DNA of 34,146 nt, taken from positions 1-34,146 of the forward strand of contig DFJV01000117.1 in the NCBI GenBank assembly GCA_002373205.1, read 5' to 3'. Numbering within the stretch: position 1 is the first letter of the stretch; every line of letters begins with the position of its first letter. Positions 1 to 8,165 of the stretch are shown one piece after another. The DNA is from Treponema sp. UBA3662 (GTDB lineage Bacteria > Spirochaetota > Spirochaetia > Treponematales > Treponemataceae). The position numbers and the translations under genes were made by a program. Below the pieces are notes generated by a model. The model ran no database searches. It had not been told where the DNA came from and saw nothing but the letters and a program-made list of their open reading frames with translations.

Positions 1-572
1 TAGGTGCGGCGGGAACAGACCAGGCTGATGAGTTCCTGATACATGTTGTAGTCAACTTCAAGCGCGATGGGGAAGATGAAGAATTCGGTTTCGTCGCAGT
101 AGCGCTCGATGAAGGCGTCGCTTGTTACAAAGCCCAGGCTTATCATGTTGCTGATTCGGTCTGCGCACTTTAGGATTTTGGCGTTTTGGCTGCCGTTTTC
201 TATTATGTTGCGCAGGTAGTCCGGTTTTAGCTGGCCCACTTGTTTTGTTACTTCGAGGACCAGCTTTAGGACTTCCGGGCCGTCTTCGTCTGCGTTTAGG
301 ATTAGGTTCTGGTCAAAGCCGGGGATGTCTTCCACAACGTCGTGGATGCATGCGGCCTTGAGCAGAATTTTGTCTATGTAGCCGTAGTCAATGAGGATGC
401 CCATTGTGTCCATCTGGTGGCGGAACATGTTGCCACCGGAAAAACGGGCCTTTCCTATAAGGGCAGTTGCAAGCTGCATGTAAGGGGCAAGGGAAATGCC
501 CTTGAGCTTGAGCATATGATCCTGGTCCATCTGCGAAGGCTTTTCTACAGCCATATCATATTTCTTGCCCAT
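1..572 (-). CDS. RelA/SpoT-type HD-domain protein, C-terminus outside window
   Basis: The reading frame is open from an ATG at 570-572 to the window edge (190 residues seen). GGAGG directly upstream of the ATG (minus strand) fixes the start. Visible motifs match the N-terminal HD phosphohydrolase fold of the RelA/SpoT family: His52 in RHQMDT, the HD pair His77-Asp78 in IHDVVED, and Asp138 in KCADRISNM, which resembles the family's KLADRxxNM. Such domains hydrolyse (p)ppGpp or related nucleotides. Whether a synthetase domain follows cannot be seen, so this could be a bifunctional Rel protein, a small hydrolase or a degenerate relative. It lies 23 bp downstream of valS on the same strand, so the two are probably cotranscribed. 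Family assignment is fairly sure, activity is inferred. Confidence 0.75.
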   Translation of the reverse strand, partial: MGKKYDMAVEKPSQMDQDHMLKLKGISLAPYMQLATALIGKARFSGGNMFRHQMDTMGILIDYGYIDKILLKAACIHDVVEDIPGFDQNLILNADEDGPEVLKLVLEVTKQVGQLKPDYLRNIIENGSQNAKILKCADRISNMISLGFVTSDAFIERYCDETEFFIFPIALEVDYNMYQELISLVCSRRT

Positions 573-595
573 ATTTCCTCCTGATTCTAGCCAGC

Positions 596-3352
596 CTACA
601 GGCTTTTTACGTAGGATTCGAGCTTTTCTATGCGGCGCTTTGTTTCTTCAAGCTTGTCTTTTTCTGCCTGAACAACTTCTGCCGGTGCGTGCTGGGCGAA
701 TTTTCCGCCAAGCTTTGCCTCGCTCTTTTGGGCGGCGGCCTTTTCCGTCTCGATTTCCTTGTTGAAGTGTGCCATAAGCTGCTCCTTGTTGACGCTTTCG
801 TCCACAAGAAGGAATGCCTCGAAGCCTTTTCCTACGGTTCCGATGGCCTTCTCTGGTTTATCGGCAACAAATTCAGTCTTTTTGACACCCGCAAGGAGTT
901 CAATCATGTCTGTTTTTTCTTTGATTACTTCTGCGGCGCTGCCATTTTCTATCTGGATTGCAACGTGGAGCTTTAGTGCCGGGTCAAGTCCACATTCTAC
1001 GCGGAGGGCACGGATTGCGCGGATGAGTTCCTTTAGGGCTTCGAAGCGGCCTGTTATGGTCTCGTTTTCGCGCTCCTGGCTGAATTCCGGGTATGGTGCG
1101 TCTACCAGCATGTCTTTGTAGTCGGATGTTGGCAGGATTTTCTGCTGTCCGGCTGTGCTGCGGTTTGCGGTGATTTGGTCAAGCGGCAGTTTGCTCCAGA
1201 TTTCTTCCGTTACGAAAGGAATGAAGGGGTGGAGCAGGCGGAGGGTTTCTTCCATTACGTTAAGAAGTACGGAAACTGCGCGGTCTTTTTCCCTCTCGTC
1301 TCCGTTTTTGAAGGAGAGCTTTGTTGCTTCCACGTACCAGTCGCAGAAGTCGTTCCAGAAGTATTCGTATACTGCGCTTGTTGCGTCGTTGTAGCGGTAG
1401 CTTTCTAGTGCTTCCCTGCTGAGCTTTACGGCGCGGTTAAGGCAGGTGTAGATCCATTTGTCAAGTTCGGTGAGGTCTGTGTCCTTTACCGGGATGAGGG
1501 TGCGGCCTTCCAAGTTGCCCAGAATGTAGCGGCTTGCGTTCCAGACCTTGTTGCAGAAGCGGCTTCCCATCTTGAAGGAGTCTTTGTCTACAAGTATGTC
1601 CTGTCCCTGTGCGGCCATGTAGCTCATGGTGAACTTGAGGGCATCTGCTCCGTACATGTCGATTATTTCTAGCGGGTCAATGCCGTTGCCCAGGGATTTG
1701 CTCATCTTGCGTCCCTGCTTGTCGCGGACAAGGCCGTGGATGTAGATGTCGTGGAATGGTGCCTTTCCTGTGAATTCGAGGCCTGCCATTACCATGCGGC
1801 TTACCCAGAAGAAGATTATGTCGTAGGCTGTTACCAGTGCGTTTGTCGGGTAGAATTCGGCAAGGTCTGCTGTTTTTTCCGGCCATCCAAGTGTGGAGAA
1901 GGGCCAGAGCCAAGATGAGAACCAGGTGTCCAGTACGTCCGGATCCTGCTTTAGCTCTGATGCGGGGGCTTTGCAGTCCGGGCAGCATTCAGGGTCTGTT
2001 CTGCTTACGATTACCTTTCCGCACTTCTGGCAGTACCATACGGGGATTCTGTGTCCCCACCAGAGCTGGCGGCTTATGCACCAGTCGCGGATGTTTTCCA
2101 TCCAGTGTGTGTATGTGTTTTCCCACTTGCGGGGGTAGAAGACGATTTCTCCCTTCTTCCATGCTTCGAGGGCCTTGTCTGCGAGCGGCTTCATCTTTAC
2201 GAACCACTGGTCGCTTAAGTAAGGCTCAACGACTGTTCCGCAGCGGTAGCAGTGGCCAACCGAGTGGGTGATTTTTTCTTCTGCCTTGAAAAGGCCTAGG
2301 TCTGTGAGGTCCTGGATTATAAGGGCGCGTGCCTTCTGGCAGGTCATTCCGCGGTACTTTTCCGGGCAGTTTTCGTTAAGGGTTCCGTCCGGGTTCAGTA
2401 TGTTGATTATTTCCAGGTTGTTGCGCTTTCCCACCTGGTAGTCGTTGGGGTCGTGGGCCGGGGTGATTTTTACCATACCGGTTCCGAATTCCTTGTCTAC
2501 GTATGCGTCTGCAATGAGTGGAATTGTGCGGTCTGTTAGCGGAAGCTTAAGCTTCTTTCCCACAATGTCCTTGTAGCGTTCGTCCGTTGGGTTTACTGCT
2601 ACTGCCGTATCGCCCAAAAGCGTCTCGGGGCGGGTTGTTGCAATTTCGATTTTTGTTGAGCCGTCCGGGGCAGGTCCGTCTGCATATTCGTACCAGATGT
2701 GGTACATTGCGCCGTTTGTGTCTGTGTGGTCAACTTCGTCGTCGGCAAGTGCTGTTCCGCATCTTGGGCACCAGTTTACAAGGTAGTTTCCGCGGTAGAT
2801 GAGGCCCCTTTCGTAGAGGGAAACGAATACTTCGCGTACGGCCTTGCTTAAGCCTTCGTCCATGGTAAAGCGTTCCCTGTCCCAGTCAACGGAGTTTCCA
2901 AGCTTTTTCTGCTGCTTTACGATTGTGTTGTGGTGGTCTTCCTTTACCTGCCATGTGCGCTCAAGGAATTTTTCCCTTCCAAGGTCGTTGCGGCTTTTTC
3001 CTTCTTTTTTAAGGGCACGCTCAACTACGTTCTGGGTTGCAATGCCTGCGTGGTCGGTTCCTGTTACCCAGAGGGTGTCCTCTCCCTTCATGCGGTGGTA
3101 GCGGACTACGATGTCCTGCAAAACGTTGTTAAGGCCGTGACCCATGTGCAAAACGCCTGTTACGTTTGGCGGTGGGATTACGACTGTATATTTTCCGGCT
3201 TTTCCTTTTTCCTTGTTCTTAAGGTAGCACTGGTGCATGGGGGATGATTCGTCGCTGGCAGGCTTAAAGCAGCCCTTTTCCAGCCATTCACCGTAAATTC
3301 TTTCTTCAAAGTCTTTGGGATTGTATGCCTTTTCAAGTTCAATGGCTTTCAT
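596..3352 (-). CDS. valS: valine--tRNA ligase
   Basis: Class I aminoacyl-tRNA synthetase that charges tRNA(Val) in the cytoplasm and edits mischarged threonine. The 918-residue length is normal for ValRS. The HIGH signature appears as HMGH (residues 69-72) within PPPNVTGVLHMGHG, and the KMSKS loop is at residues 549-553. CxxC-type zinc-ligand pairs occur in the middle (WCPRCG, CQKCG, CCPDC). The C-terminal ~65 residues form the Lys/Glu-rich coiled coil typical of ValRS, ending near KLESYVKSL. AGAGG lies upstream of the ATG, and a good promoter precedes it. The leader is only ~40 nt, too short for a T-box. Followed after 23 bp by the HD-domain gene. Confidence 0.97.
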   Translation of the reverse strand: MKAIELEKAYNPKDFEERIYGEWLEKGCFKPASDESSPMHQCYLKNKEKGKAGKYTVVIPPPNVTGVLHMGHGLNNVLQDIVVRYHRMKGEDTLWVTGTDHAGIATQNVVERALKKEGKSRNDLGREKFLERTWQVKEDHHNTIVKQQKKLGNSVDWDRERFTMDEGLSKAVREVFVSLYERGLIYRGNYLVNWCPRCGTALADDEVDHTDTNGAMYHIWYEYADGPAPDGSTKIEIATTRPETLLGDTAVAVNPTDERYKDIVGKKLKLPLTDRTIPLIADAYVDKEFGTGMVKITPAHDPNDYQVGKRNNLEIINILNPDGTLNENCPEKYRGMTCQKARALIIQDLTDLGLFKAEEKITHSVGHCYRCGTVVEPYLSDQWFVKMKPLADKALEAWKKGEIVFYPRKWENTYTHWMENIRDWCISRQLWWGHRIPVWYCQKCGKVIVSRTDPECCPDCKAPASELKQDPDVLDTWFSSWLWPFSTLGWPEKTADLAEFYPTNALVTAYDIIFFWVSRMVMAGLEFTGKAPFHDIYIHGLVRDKQGRKMSKSLGNGIDPLEIIDMYGADALKFTMSYMAAQGQDILVDKDSFKMGSRFCNKVWNASRYILGNLEGRTLIPVKDTDLTELDKWIYTCLNRAVKLSREALESYRYNDATSAVYEYFWNDFCDWYVEATKLSFKNGDEREKDRAVSVLLNVMEETLRLLHPFIPFVTEEIWSKLPLDQITANRSTAGQQKILPTSDYKDMLVDAPYPEFSQERENETITGRFEALKELIRAIRALRVECGLDPALKLHVAIQIENGSAAEVIKEKTDMIELLAGVKKTEFVADKPEKAIGTVGKGFEAFLLVDESVNKEQLMAHFNKEIETEKAAAQKSEAKLGGKFAQHAPAEVVQAEKDKLEETKRRIEKLESYVKSL

Positions 3353-3396
3353 GTTGACCTCTGGGTAAATTTCTTGGGTATTTGTAATAGCTAGTA

Positions 3397-3425
3397 ATTA
3401 TAATGAATTTGCATTTTGAATTCAA
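3397..3425 (-). promoter_or_regulatory. sigma70-type promoter of valS
   Basis: Read on the minus strand: TTGAAT (3420-3425), 17 bp, TATAAT (3397-3402). This leaves a leader of roughly 35-40 nt before the valS ATG, including AGAGG. Confidence 0.7.
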
Positions 3426-3720
3426 CAACACGAAAGCGGTGCGGCGTAGGCAAGTGACGTCATAATTTTTTTTGGAGCCGCTTTTGTTTTTTTACTGTGC
3501 GTAAGGCTACGCCATTCCGCAGTGCCACCTTTAACCCGCTTTCCAGGGCTACGCTTTACTCCTGACTTGAAAAAAAATAGGGAGCCCAAGGATGGGCGGC
3601 TTACTAACCCGGAGATTTATAGGATTGTGGGCAAGGACTCCGTAAGAAGTTGTCAATGTGGGGACGGGCTGAATTCCTTGTGAAATGACTGATTTGCTAA
3701 ACAAAAAAAGCTTTTTCTGA
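3426..3720. other. ~300-bp gene-free stretch with repeat relics
   Basis: No convincing gene. It holds an inverted pair built on GGCGTAG (near 3445) and CTACGCC (near 3509), a short hairpin GCCCA-AGGA-TGGGC at 3584-3597, and near 3531-3556 (minus strand) the string CCTGGAAAGCGGGTT. That string matches the 3' block of the dispersed repeat at 6409, 26453 and 28550. It is best read as a decayed copy. Confidence 0.4.
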
Positions 3721-3726
3721 TATAAT
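3721..3726 (+). promoter_or_regulatory. -10 box of the Fic gene, implying a leaderless transcript
   Basis: A perfect TATAAT ends 6 nt before the ATG at 3733, and no Shine-Dalgarno sequence fits between them. Transcription would start at or next to the start codon. The -35 region is weak (TTGCTA at 3694 is too far upstream). Confidence 0.55.
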
Positions 3727-3732
3727 TATGGT

Positions 3733-4710
3733 ATGTATACGCCGCCTTTTACGATAACCTCTAAGAGCATAGACCTCATTTCTAAGATTTCCGAAAAAAT
3801 CGGGGAAATGAATTTCCTTACATCTGAGAGCCAGCATGTTAATCTAAGGAAAAAGAACCGTATAAAGACAATCCATTCCTCTCTTGCAATAGAAAACAAT
3901 TCGTTGTCTATTGAACAGATTACCGCTATTATAGACGGAAAACGTGTTCTTGGAGCGCCGAATGAGATTCAGGAAGTGAAGAACGCCGTCCAGGCTTACG
4001 AATTGCTTTTGACCCTTGATTCAACAAGTGAAAAGGATTTGCTTAGGGCTCATGGGATTATGATGAAGGATCTGGTGAGCCGTGCGGGGAAATACAGGAA
4101 TGACGGTGTAGGTATTTTTGACGGAAAAGAAGTTGTTCATGTGGCTCCGCCTGCGGAAAGGGTTCCTTTGCTGATGGCTGATTTGTTTGAATGGCTCAAG
4201 ACATCTGATGCTCATCCTCTTGTAAAGTCCTGCGTTTTTCATTATGAGTTTGAATTTATTCATCCTTTTCAGGATGGTAACGGACGCATAGGGCGCTTGT
4301 GGCAGTCTGCCATTTTAAAGGATTGGCGAAATATTTTTGCATGGTTGCCCGTGGAATCTTTGATTAAGGAGAAGCAGGCGGAATACTACAGTGCCTTGAA
4401 CGTAAGCGACACCAGTGCGGACAGTACGTTTTTTATAGAATTCCTCTTGGGTTTGATTTTGTCTACCATAGAGGACATACTTGAAAGTCATGTAAAGGTG
4501 ACTGTAAACGTTACTCAAAAGGTGACTGTAAATCAACAGAAAATTCTTGAGCTTATAAAGGAAAATCCTCACATAACGCAGAATGAGCTAACTCAAGCTG
4601 TCGGGATTGCACGAAAAAATATCGTCAGCAATATGAAAAAGCTTCAGGAGGCAGGTCTTCTTGTGCGCCACGGTGCAGACAAGAACGGCTGGTGGGAAGT
4701 GAAGTCATAA
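3733..4710 (+). CDS. Fic-domain protein (probable AMP transferase) with C-terminal winged helix
   Basis: A 325-residue class II-like Fic protein. The catalytic Fic motif HPFQDGNGRIGR is at residues 177-188 (His177 and Arg185/188 present), so transfer of AMP from ATP to a protein hydroxyl is likely. The inhibitory-helix motif [S/T]xxxE[G/N] is seen as S50-LAI-E54-N55 in the N-terminal domain, so the enzyme is probably autoinhibited. After the Fic core, a linker around residues 254-267 carries a duplicated VTVN unit. The C-terminal ~60 residues look like a DNA-binding winged helix (ITQNELTQAVGIARKNIVSNMKKL). It stands alone between repeat-rich gaps. Targets cannot be predicted from sequence. 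Confidence 0.9.
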   Translation: MYTPPFTITSKSIDLISKISEKIGEMNFLTSESQHVNLRKKNRIKTIHSSLAIENNSLSIEQITAIIDGKRVLGAPNEIQEVKNAVQAYELLLTLDSTSEKDLLRAHGIMMKDLVSRAGKYRNDGVGIFDGKEVVHVAPPAERVPLLMADLFEWLKTSDAHPLVKSCVFHYEFEFIHPFQDGNGRIGRLWQSAILKDWRNIFAWLPVESLIKEKQAEYYSALNVSDTSADSTFFIEFLLGLILSTIEDILESHVKVTVNVTQKVTVNQQKILELIKENPHITQNELTQAVGIARKNIVSNMKKLQEAGLLVRHGADKNGWWEVKS

Positions 4711-4716
4711 AACACG

Positions 4717-4797
4717 CCTACGCCGCCGTGTAGCCCCTTTAGTAGCCGAAGGCTATGAGCGTGAGCGAAGGGCGGAAGGGCGGTGACGAAAGGCCTG
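4717..4797 (+). repeat. divergent copy of the dispersed intergenic repeat
   Basis: Starts with CCTACGCCG and ends with GTGACGAAAGGCCTG, the same end blocks as the copy at 28550-28650. The middle is different and contains GAGCGTGAGCGAAGGGCGG. It lies just after the Fic gene and may act as a terminator or simply be a relic. Confidence 0.4.
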
Positions 4798-4859
4798 TCT
4801 GTCGAGTTAGCCAAAGAATAAAATGGTAGAGCAAGTAAGAGTTCGTCCTAAAAAGTTCC

Positions 4860-4887
4860 GTTTACTTTTTTGTTTCTTTTCTATAAT
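4860..4887 (+). promoter_or_regulatory. probable promoter of the MATE gene
   Basis: GTTTAC (4860-4865), 16 bp, TATAAT (4882-4887). The ATG at 4899 is 11 nt beyond the -10 box, so the leader would be about 5 nt and lacks a Shine-Dalgarno sequence. Confidence 0.5.
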
Positions 4888-4898
4888 ATAGCCAAAGT

Positions 4899-6407
4899 AT
4901 GAAAGAAAATTTTGAAGGAAAGTTGACGGAGGGGAGCGTTGCGGCTAGGCTGGTTGCGTTTTCGCTTCCGTTTTTGATGGCAAATTTTTTGCAGACCCTT
5001 TACGGCATGGCAGACCTTTTTATTGCGGGGCAGTTCAACGGGGCGGACGTTATAACTGCGGTTTCCATTGGCAGCCAGATTATGCACATGATTACGGTGA
5101 TTATTGCGGGGCTTGCCATGGGAACGACGGTTCTTACAGCGCGGGCGGTTGGTGCTGGCAAGGAACGGGACGCCGGTTTGTGCGCGGGAAATTCGCTTCT
5201 TGCATTTTTGATTTTTTCTGTTTTTGCCACAGCCATTCTTTTTGTCTTTTGCCCCCAGGTTGTTTCTCTTATGCATACTCCTCCAGAGGCGGTTGGGGAA
5301 ACTCTTTCCTATCTTGGGATTTGCTTTTTGGGCATTCCCTTTATTTCGCTTTACAATTCGGTTTCGGCAGTTTTCCGTGGTGCGGGGGATTCAAAGAGGC
5401 CGCTTTATTTTGTTGCCGCATCTTGCCTTGTAAACATAATCTTGGACGTATTTTTTATGGGGCCGCTTGCTCTTGGTTCAAGGGGGGCTGCCCTTGCTAC
5501 GGTTCTTTCGCAGGCTTTTAGCGCTTTTCTTGCTGCATTTGTGCTTTTTGCTCGTGGAAAACGTGGTGCTTCTGGTGAAACTTGCGGTGGGGCTTGCGGT
5601 GGAACTCACAGTGGGGCTTGCGGTGGAGCTACCGGTGGTGCTTGCGGTGAAACTTGCGGTGGCGCTTTCGGTGGGTCTCTCGGAAAAAGTGGTGCTTGCG
5701 TAAGGATTCTGCGGGGCGACTTTAGGATGGATGCAAAGGTTCTGAAGGCCCTTTTGCAGATTGGGCTTCCGGTTTCTGCCCAGGACGGCTTTATTCAGGT
5801 TTCCTTTCTTGTAATAACGATAATTGCAAATTCCAGGGGGCTTAGCGTTGCCGCTGCGGTTGGAATTGTGGAAAAGATAATATGCTTCCTCTTCCTTGTT
5901 CCTTCCAGCATGCTCAGCGCTATATCCGCTCTTGCCGCCCAAAACATGGGGGCTTCTCTTCACGCCAGGGCCAGGCACACTTTGTATGCAGGCATGGCTA
6001 TTGCCTCTGCCTTTGGGGCTTTGTTTGCGCTTGCCTTCCAGTTTGCATCGGTTCCCTTTGTATCTTTGTTTACGCACGATGCAGAAGTGGTTCAGCTTGG
6101 GGCCCAGTATTTGCGCTCCTACGTCTTTGACTGCTTTTTTGCGGCCTTTCACTTTGCATTCAGCGGATTTTTCTGCGCTTACGGTTACTCGCTTTTGTCT
6201 TTTGTCCACAATACGGTTTCTATTCTGCTTGTCCGCATACCGGGGGCTTATCTTGCGGCAAAATACTTTCCCGGCACGCTTTACCCAATGGGCTGGGCTC
6301 CGGCGATAGGCTCGCTTTTGTCTTCCTTAATATGCCTGGGCTTTTATCTTTTGCTTAAGCGGAATGGCAAATTTGGCGGTGGCCTGGAAAGGCATGGGGG
6401 CAAATGA
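4899..6407 (+). CDS. MATE-family multidrug/metabolite efflux protein
   Basis: A 502-residue polytopic inner-membrane protein of the MATE (MatE/NorM/DinF) family, which exports cationic compounds or metabolites using H+ or Na+ gradients. Typical features are the N-terminal LPFLMANFLQTLYGMADLFI helix, VFRGAGDSKRPLYF after helix 4, and two homologous halves of about six helices each. An unusual hydrophilic insert at residues ~221-267 sits between the halves, where normal family members have a short cytoplasmic loop. It is Gly-rich and carries six cysteines (229, 233, 241, 249, 253, 267). The start follows a TATAAT box by 11 nt and has no clear Shine-Dalgarno sequence. The C-terminus (GGGLERHGGK) runs almost into the repeat at 6409. 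Substrate unknown. Confidence 0.9.
   Translation: MKENFEGKLTEGSVAARLVAFSLPFLMANFLQTLYGMADLFIAGQFNGADVITAVSIGSQIMHMITVIIAGLAMGTTVLTARAVGAGKERDAGLCAGNSLLAFLIFSVFATAILFVFCPQVVSLMHTPPEAVGETLSYLGICFLGIPFISLYNSVSAVFRGAGDSKRPLYFVAASCLVNIILDVFFMGPLALGSRGAALATVLSQAFSAFLAAFVLFARGKRGASGETCGGACGGTHSGACGGATGGACGETCGGAFGGSLGKSGACVRILRGDFRMDAKVLKALLQIGLPVSAQDGFIQVSFLVITIIANSRGLSVAAAVGIVEKIICFLFLVPSSMLSAISALAAQNMGASLHARARHTLYAGMAIASAFGALFALAFQFASVPFVSLFTHDAEVVQLGAQYLRSYVFDCFFAAFHFAFSGFFCAYGYSLLSFVHNTVSILLVRIPGAYLAAKYFPGTLYPMGWAPAIGSLLSSLICLGFYLLLKRNGKFGGGLERHGGK
5559..5699 (+). repeat. imperfect 12-bp tandem repeats inside the MATE gene
   Basis: Degenerate units built on GGTGGGGCTTGC / GGTGGTGCTTGC / GGTGAAACTTGC repeat about ten times in frame, encoding GG(A/T)CGG-like peptides. 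The 12-bp unit keeps the reading frame at any copy number, so slippage would change loop length without breaking the protein. Confidence 0.75.
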
Positions 6408-6408
6408 A

Positions 6409-6516
6409 CCTACGCCGGATTGGAAGGGCCCGCCGCAGGCGGGTTGCGCTAGCAATGGAGCGGGTTGGGCCCCGCGGAACCCTGGAAAGCCGGTTCTGCA
6501 AAGGCATGGCTTCCCG
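6409..6516 (+). repeat. dispersed intergenic repeat, copy between MATE and xerC
   Basis: Blocks in order: CCTACGCCGGATTGGAAGGG, a hairpin CCCGCC-GCA-GGCGGG, GCAATGGAGCGGG, GGAACCCTGGAAAGC, and AAAGGCATGG. The same blocks in the same order occur at 26453 (+), 28550 (-) and in part at 9808 (-). Confidence 0.75.
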
Positions 6517-6630
6517 GTTTTAGCCTTAAGACGTATGGGGAAGTTGGAATTTGCGTCCAGAAAAATAGAAGAATCCGTATTTGCTTTATCCCCTCTTTTT
6601 CCGAAAATAACATGGTAGGAGGCAAAGATA

Positions 6631-7575
6631 ATGCTCACTGTTTCCAGCAATTCCCCTGTTTCTATAGAAGAATGCTGCGCTGAATACCTTTTGTACATAA
6701 AATCTGTCCGCGGACTTTCAGAAAACACCGTAAAAGGCTACGGAGAAGACTTTAAGCACCTTATGCAAATCCTTACCCCACAAAAGCCGCTAAAAGACCT
6801 CACTTTGGAAGACTTGCGGGGCTGCGTTGGCTCTCTTAGCCGCAGAAAATACGGAACTGTCTCCATAAACCGTTTTATTGCAGCCGTGCGCGGATTATTT
6901 GCCTATTGCAAGAAATTTGGTTATATTAAAAGTAATGTCTCTCTTGAGCTAAAGACGCTAAAGGCACCCAAGCACTTGCCAAGGTTCATGACGGCTACGG
7001 AAGTGGATGCTTTGTGCATTGAGCCGGAAAAAGAGCCGCTTTTGTGGCAAAGTAGGGACAGGGCCTTGTTCGAGATGCTTTATTCATCCGGCTGCCGTGT
7101 GGGGGAGCTTGCAAATCTTAAGTTTGGGGATTTTTCCCCGGATTTTAAGACAGCGGTTGTTACCGGTAAGGGCAAAAAAGACAGGCGCGTCTATTTTGAA
7201 AAGGATGCCGTGTCTTCTTTGCTTGCATACCTTGCAGAAAGGAAAAGCCGCTTTCCTGAGAGGGAAAAGAACGGTGGCAATCCGGTAGAGGAAGTGTTCT
7301 TGAACCAAAAGGGAACCCCCTTGAGCGAACACGGTATTTGGTATATTGTAAGCAGATATTCGGGTGTGGAAGGAACCAACAGGCACGTCTCTCCCCATGC
7401 CTTCCGCCATACCTTTGCAACAGCCATGCTTGCGGCGGGGGCAGACATTCGTGCAGTGCAGGAGATGTTGGGGCATTCAAGCATAAGCACAACCCAGCGC
7501 TACACCCACGTGACTACGGAGAGGCTAAAGGAAGTTTACAAACAGGCCTTCCCACATTCGGGAAAGCAGGACTAA
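6631..7575 (+). CDS. xerC: tyrosine recombinase XerC
   Basis: A 314-residue tyrosine site-specific recombinase. The N-terminal SAM-like core-binding domain covers residues ~10-95. All catalytic residues of the family can be placed: Arg156 (GCRVGEL), Lys180 (GKGKKDR), His256-x-x-Arg259 (HAFRHTFAT), His282 (LGHSSISTT) and Tyr291 (QRYTH). It probably acts with a XerD partner at dif to resolve chromosome dimers. The start follows TAGGAGG by 8 nt. It heads a xerC-hslV-hslU run (19-bp gap to hslV), an arrangement known from Firmicutes (codV-clpQ-clpY), which supports XerC rather than a mobile-element integrase. Confidence 0.92.
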   Translation: MLTVSSNSPVSIEECCAEYLLYIKSVRGLSENTVKGYGEDFKHLMQILTPQKPLKDLTLEDLRGCVGSLSRRKYGTVSINRFIAAVRGLFAYCKKFGYIKSNVSLELKTLKAPKHLPRFMTATEVDALCIEPEKEPLLWQSRDRALFEMLYSSGCRVGELANLKFGDFSPDFKTAVVTGKGKKDRRVYFEKDAVSSLLAYLAERKSRFPEREKNGGNPVEEVFLNQKGTPLSEHGIWYIVSRYSGVEGTNRHVSPHAFRHTFATAMLAAGADIRAVQEMLGHSSISTTQRYTHVTTERLKEVYKQAFPHSGKQD

Positions 7576-7594
7576 AATTATACTAGGAGTTCTT

Positions 7595-8140
7595 ATGTCA
7601 GAAGAAAATAAAATAAGGAGCACGACGGTTCTTGCAGTAAAGAGAAACGGAAGGGTTGCAATGGCAGGAGACGGCCAGGTAACAGCCGGAAACACCGTTG
7701 TAAAGGGCAATGCACGCAAGGTGCGCAAAATCTACGGAGACAAGGTGCTTACAGGCTTTGCTGGTTCTGTTGCAGACGCATTCACGCTCTTTGACAAATT
7801 TGAAGACAAGCTAAAGGAGTTCAACGGAGACCTTTCCCGTTCAGCGGTTGAACTTGCCAAGCTTTGGCGCACGGAACGCTACATGAGCAAGCTGGAGGCA
7901 ATGCTTCTGGTAGCAGACAAGAACAAGATTCTGCTCATCTCCGGGGACGGAAACGTAATAGAACCGGAAAACGATGCCATAGCAATCGGTTCTGGCGGAA
8001 ACTATGCCTATGCCGCAGCCCTTGCCTACATGGAAAACCCGGCCATGGGTGCAAAGGAAATTGCGGAAAAATCGCTTAAAATAGCAGGGCAAATCTGCAT
8101 CTATACAAACGACAATGTGGTAGTTGAAGAGCTACAGTAA
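7595..8140 (+). CDS. hslV: HslV, proteolytic subunit of the HslUV protease
   Basis: A 181-residue threonine peptidase of the proteasome-beta-like family. The mature N-terminal Thr lies in RSTTVLAV: family knowledge places cleavage before TTxxAV, so about 9 residues form the propeptide. GDGQVTAGNTVVKGNARKVR and GSGGNYAYAAALA match the HslV core. It forms double hexamers capped by HslU in the cytoplasm. AGGAG lies upstream of the ATG. The hslU start is 25 bp downstream of its stop. Confidence 0.97.
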   Translation: MSEENKIRSTTVLAVKRNGRVAMAGDGQVTAGNTVVKGNARKVRKIYGDKVLTGFAGSVADAFTLFDKFEDKLKEFNGDLSRSAVELAKLWRTERYMSKLEAMLLVADKNKILLISGDGNVIEPENDAIAIGSGGNYAYAAALAYMENPAMGAKEIAEKSLKIAGQICIYTNDNVVVEELQ

Positions 8141-8165
8141 ACAGGAAAACAATCAGGAAAGCAAT

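Noticed and set aside
3353..3396. T-box or other riboswitch before valS
   Set aside because: The leader is only ~40 nt and no anti-terminator or specifier stem is possible.
5559..5699. CRISPR-like array
   Set aside because: The repeats are short, contiguous, in frame with the MATE protein and have no spacers.
5478..6209. Minus-strand 243-codon frame rich in Ser/Thr repeats opposite the MATE gene
   Set aside because: It is the antisense of the MATE repeat region; the plus-strand frame has clear family motifs and a promoter.
6631..7575. XerC as the integrase of the glycan island
   Set aside because: It is in the conserved xerC-hslV-hslU order and outside the duplicated ends, so it is a housekeeping recombinase.
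8124..8165. Longer hslU start at TTG 8124
   Set aside because: It lies inside hslV and lacks a ribosome site; ATG 8166 has AGGAAAG upstream and fits the operon spacing.
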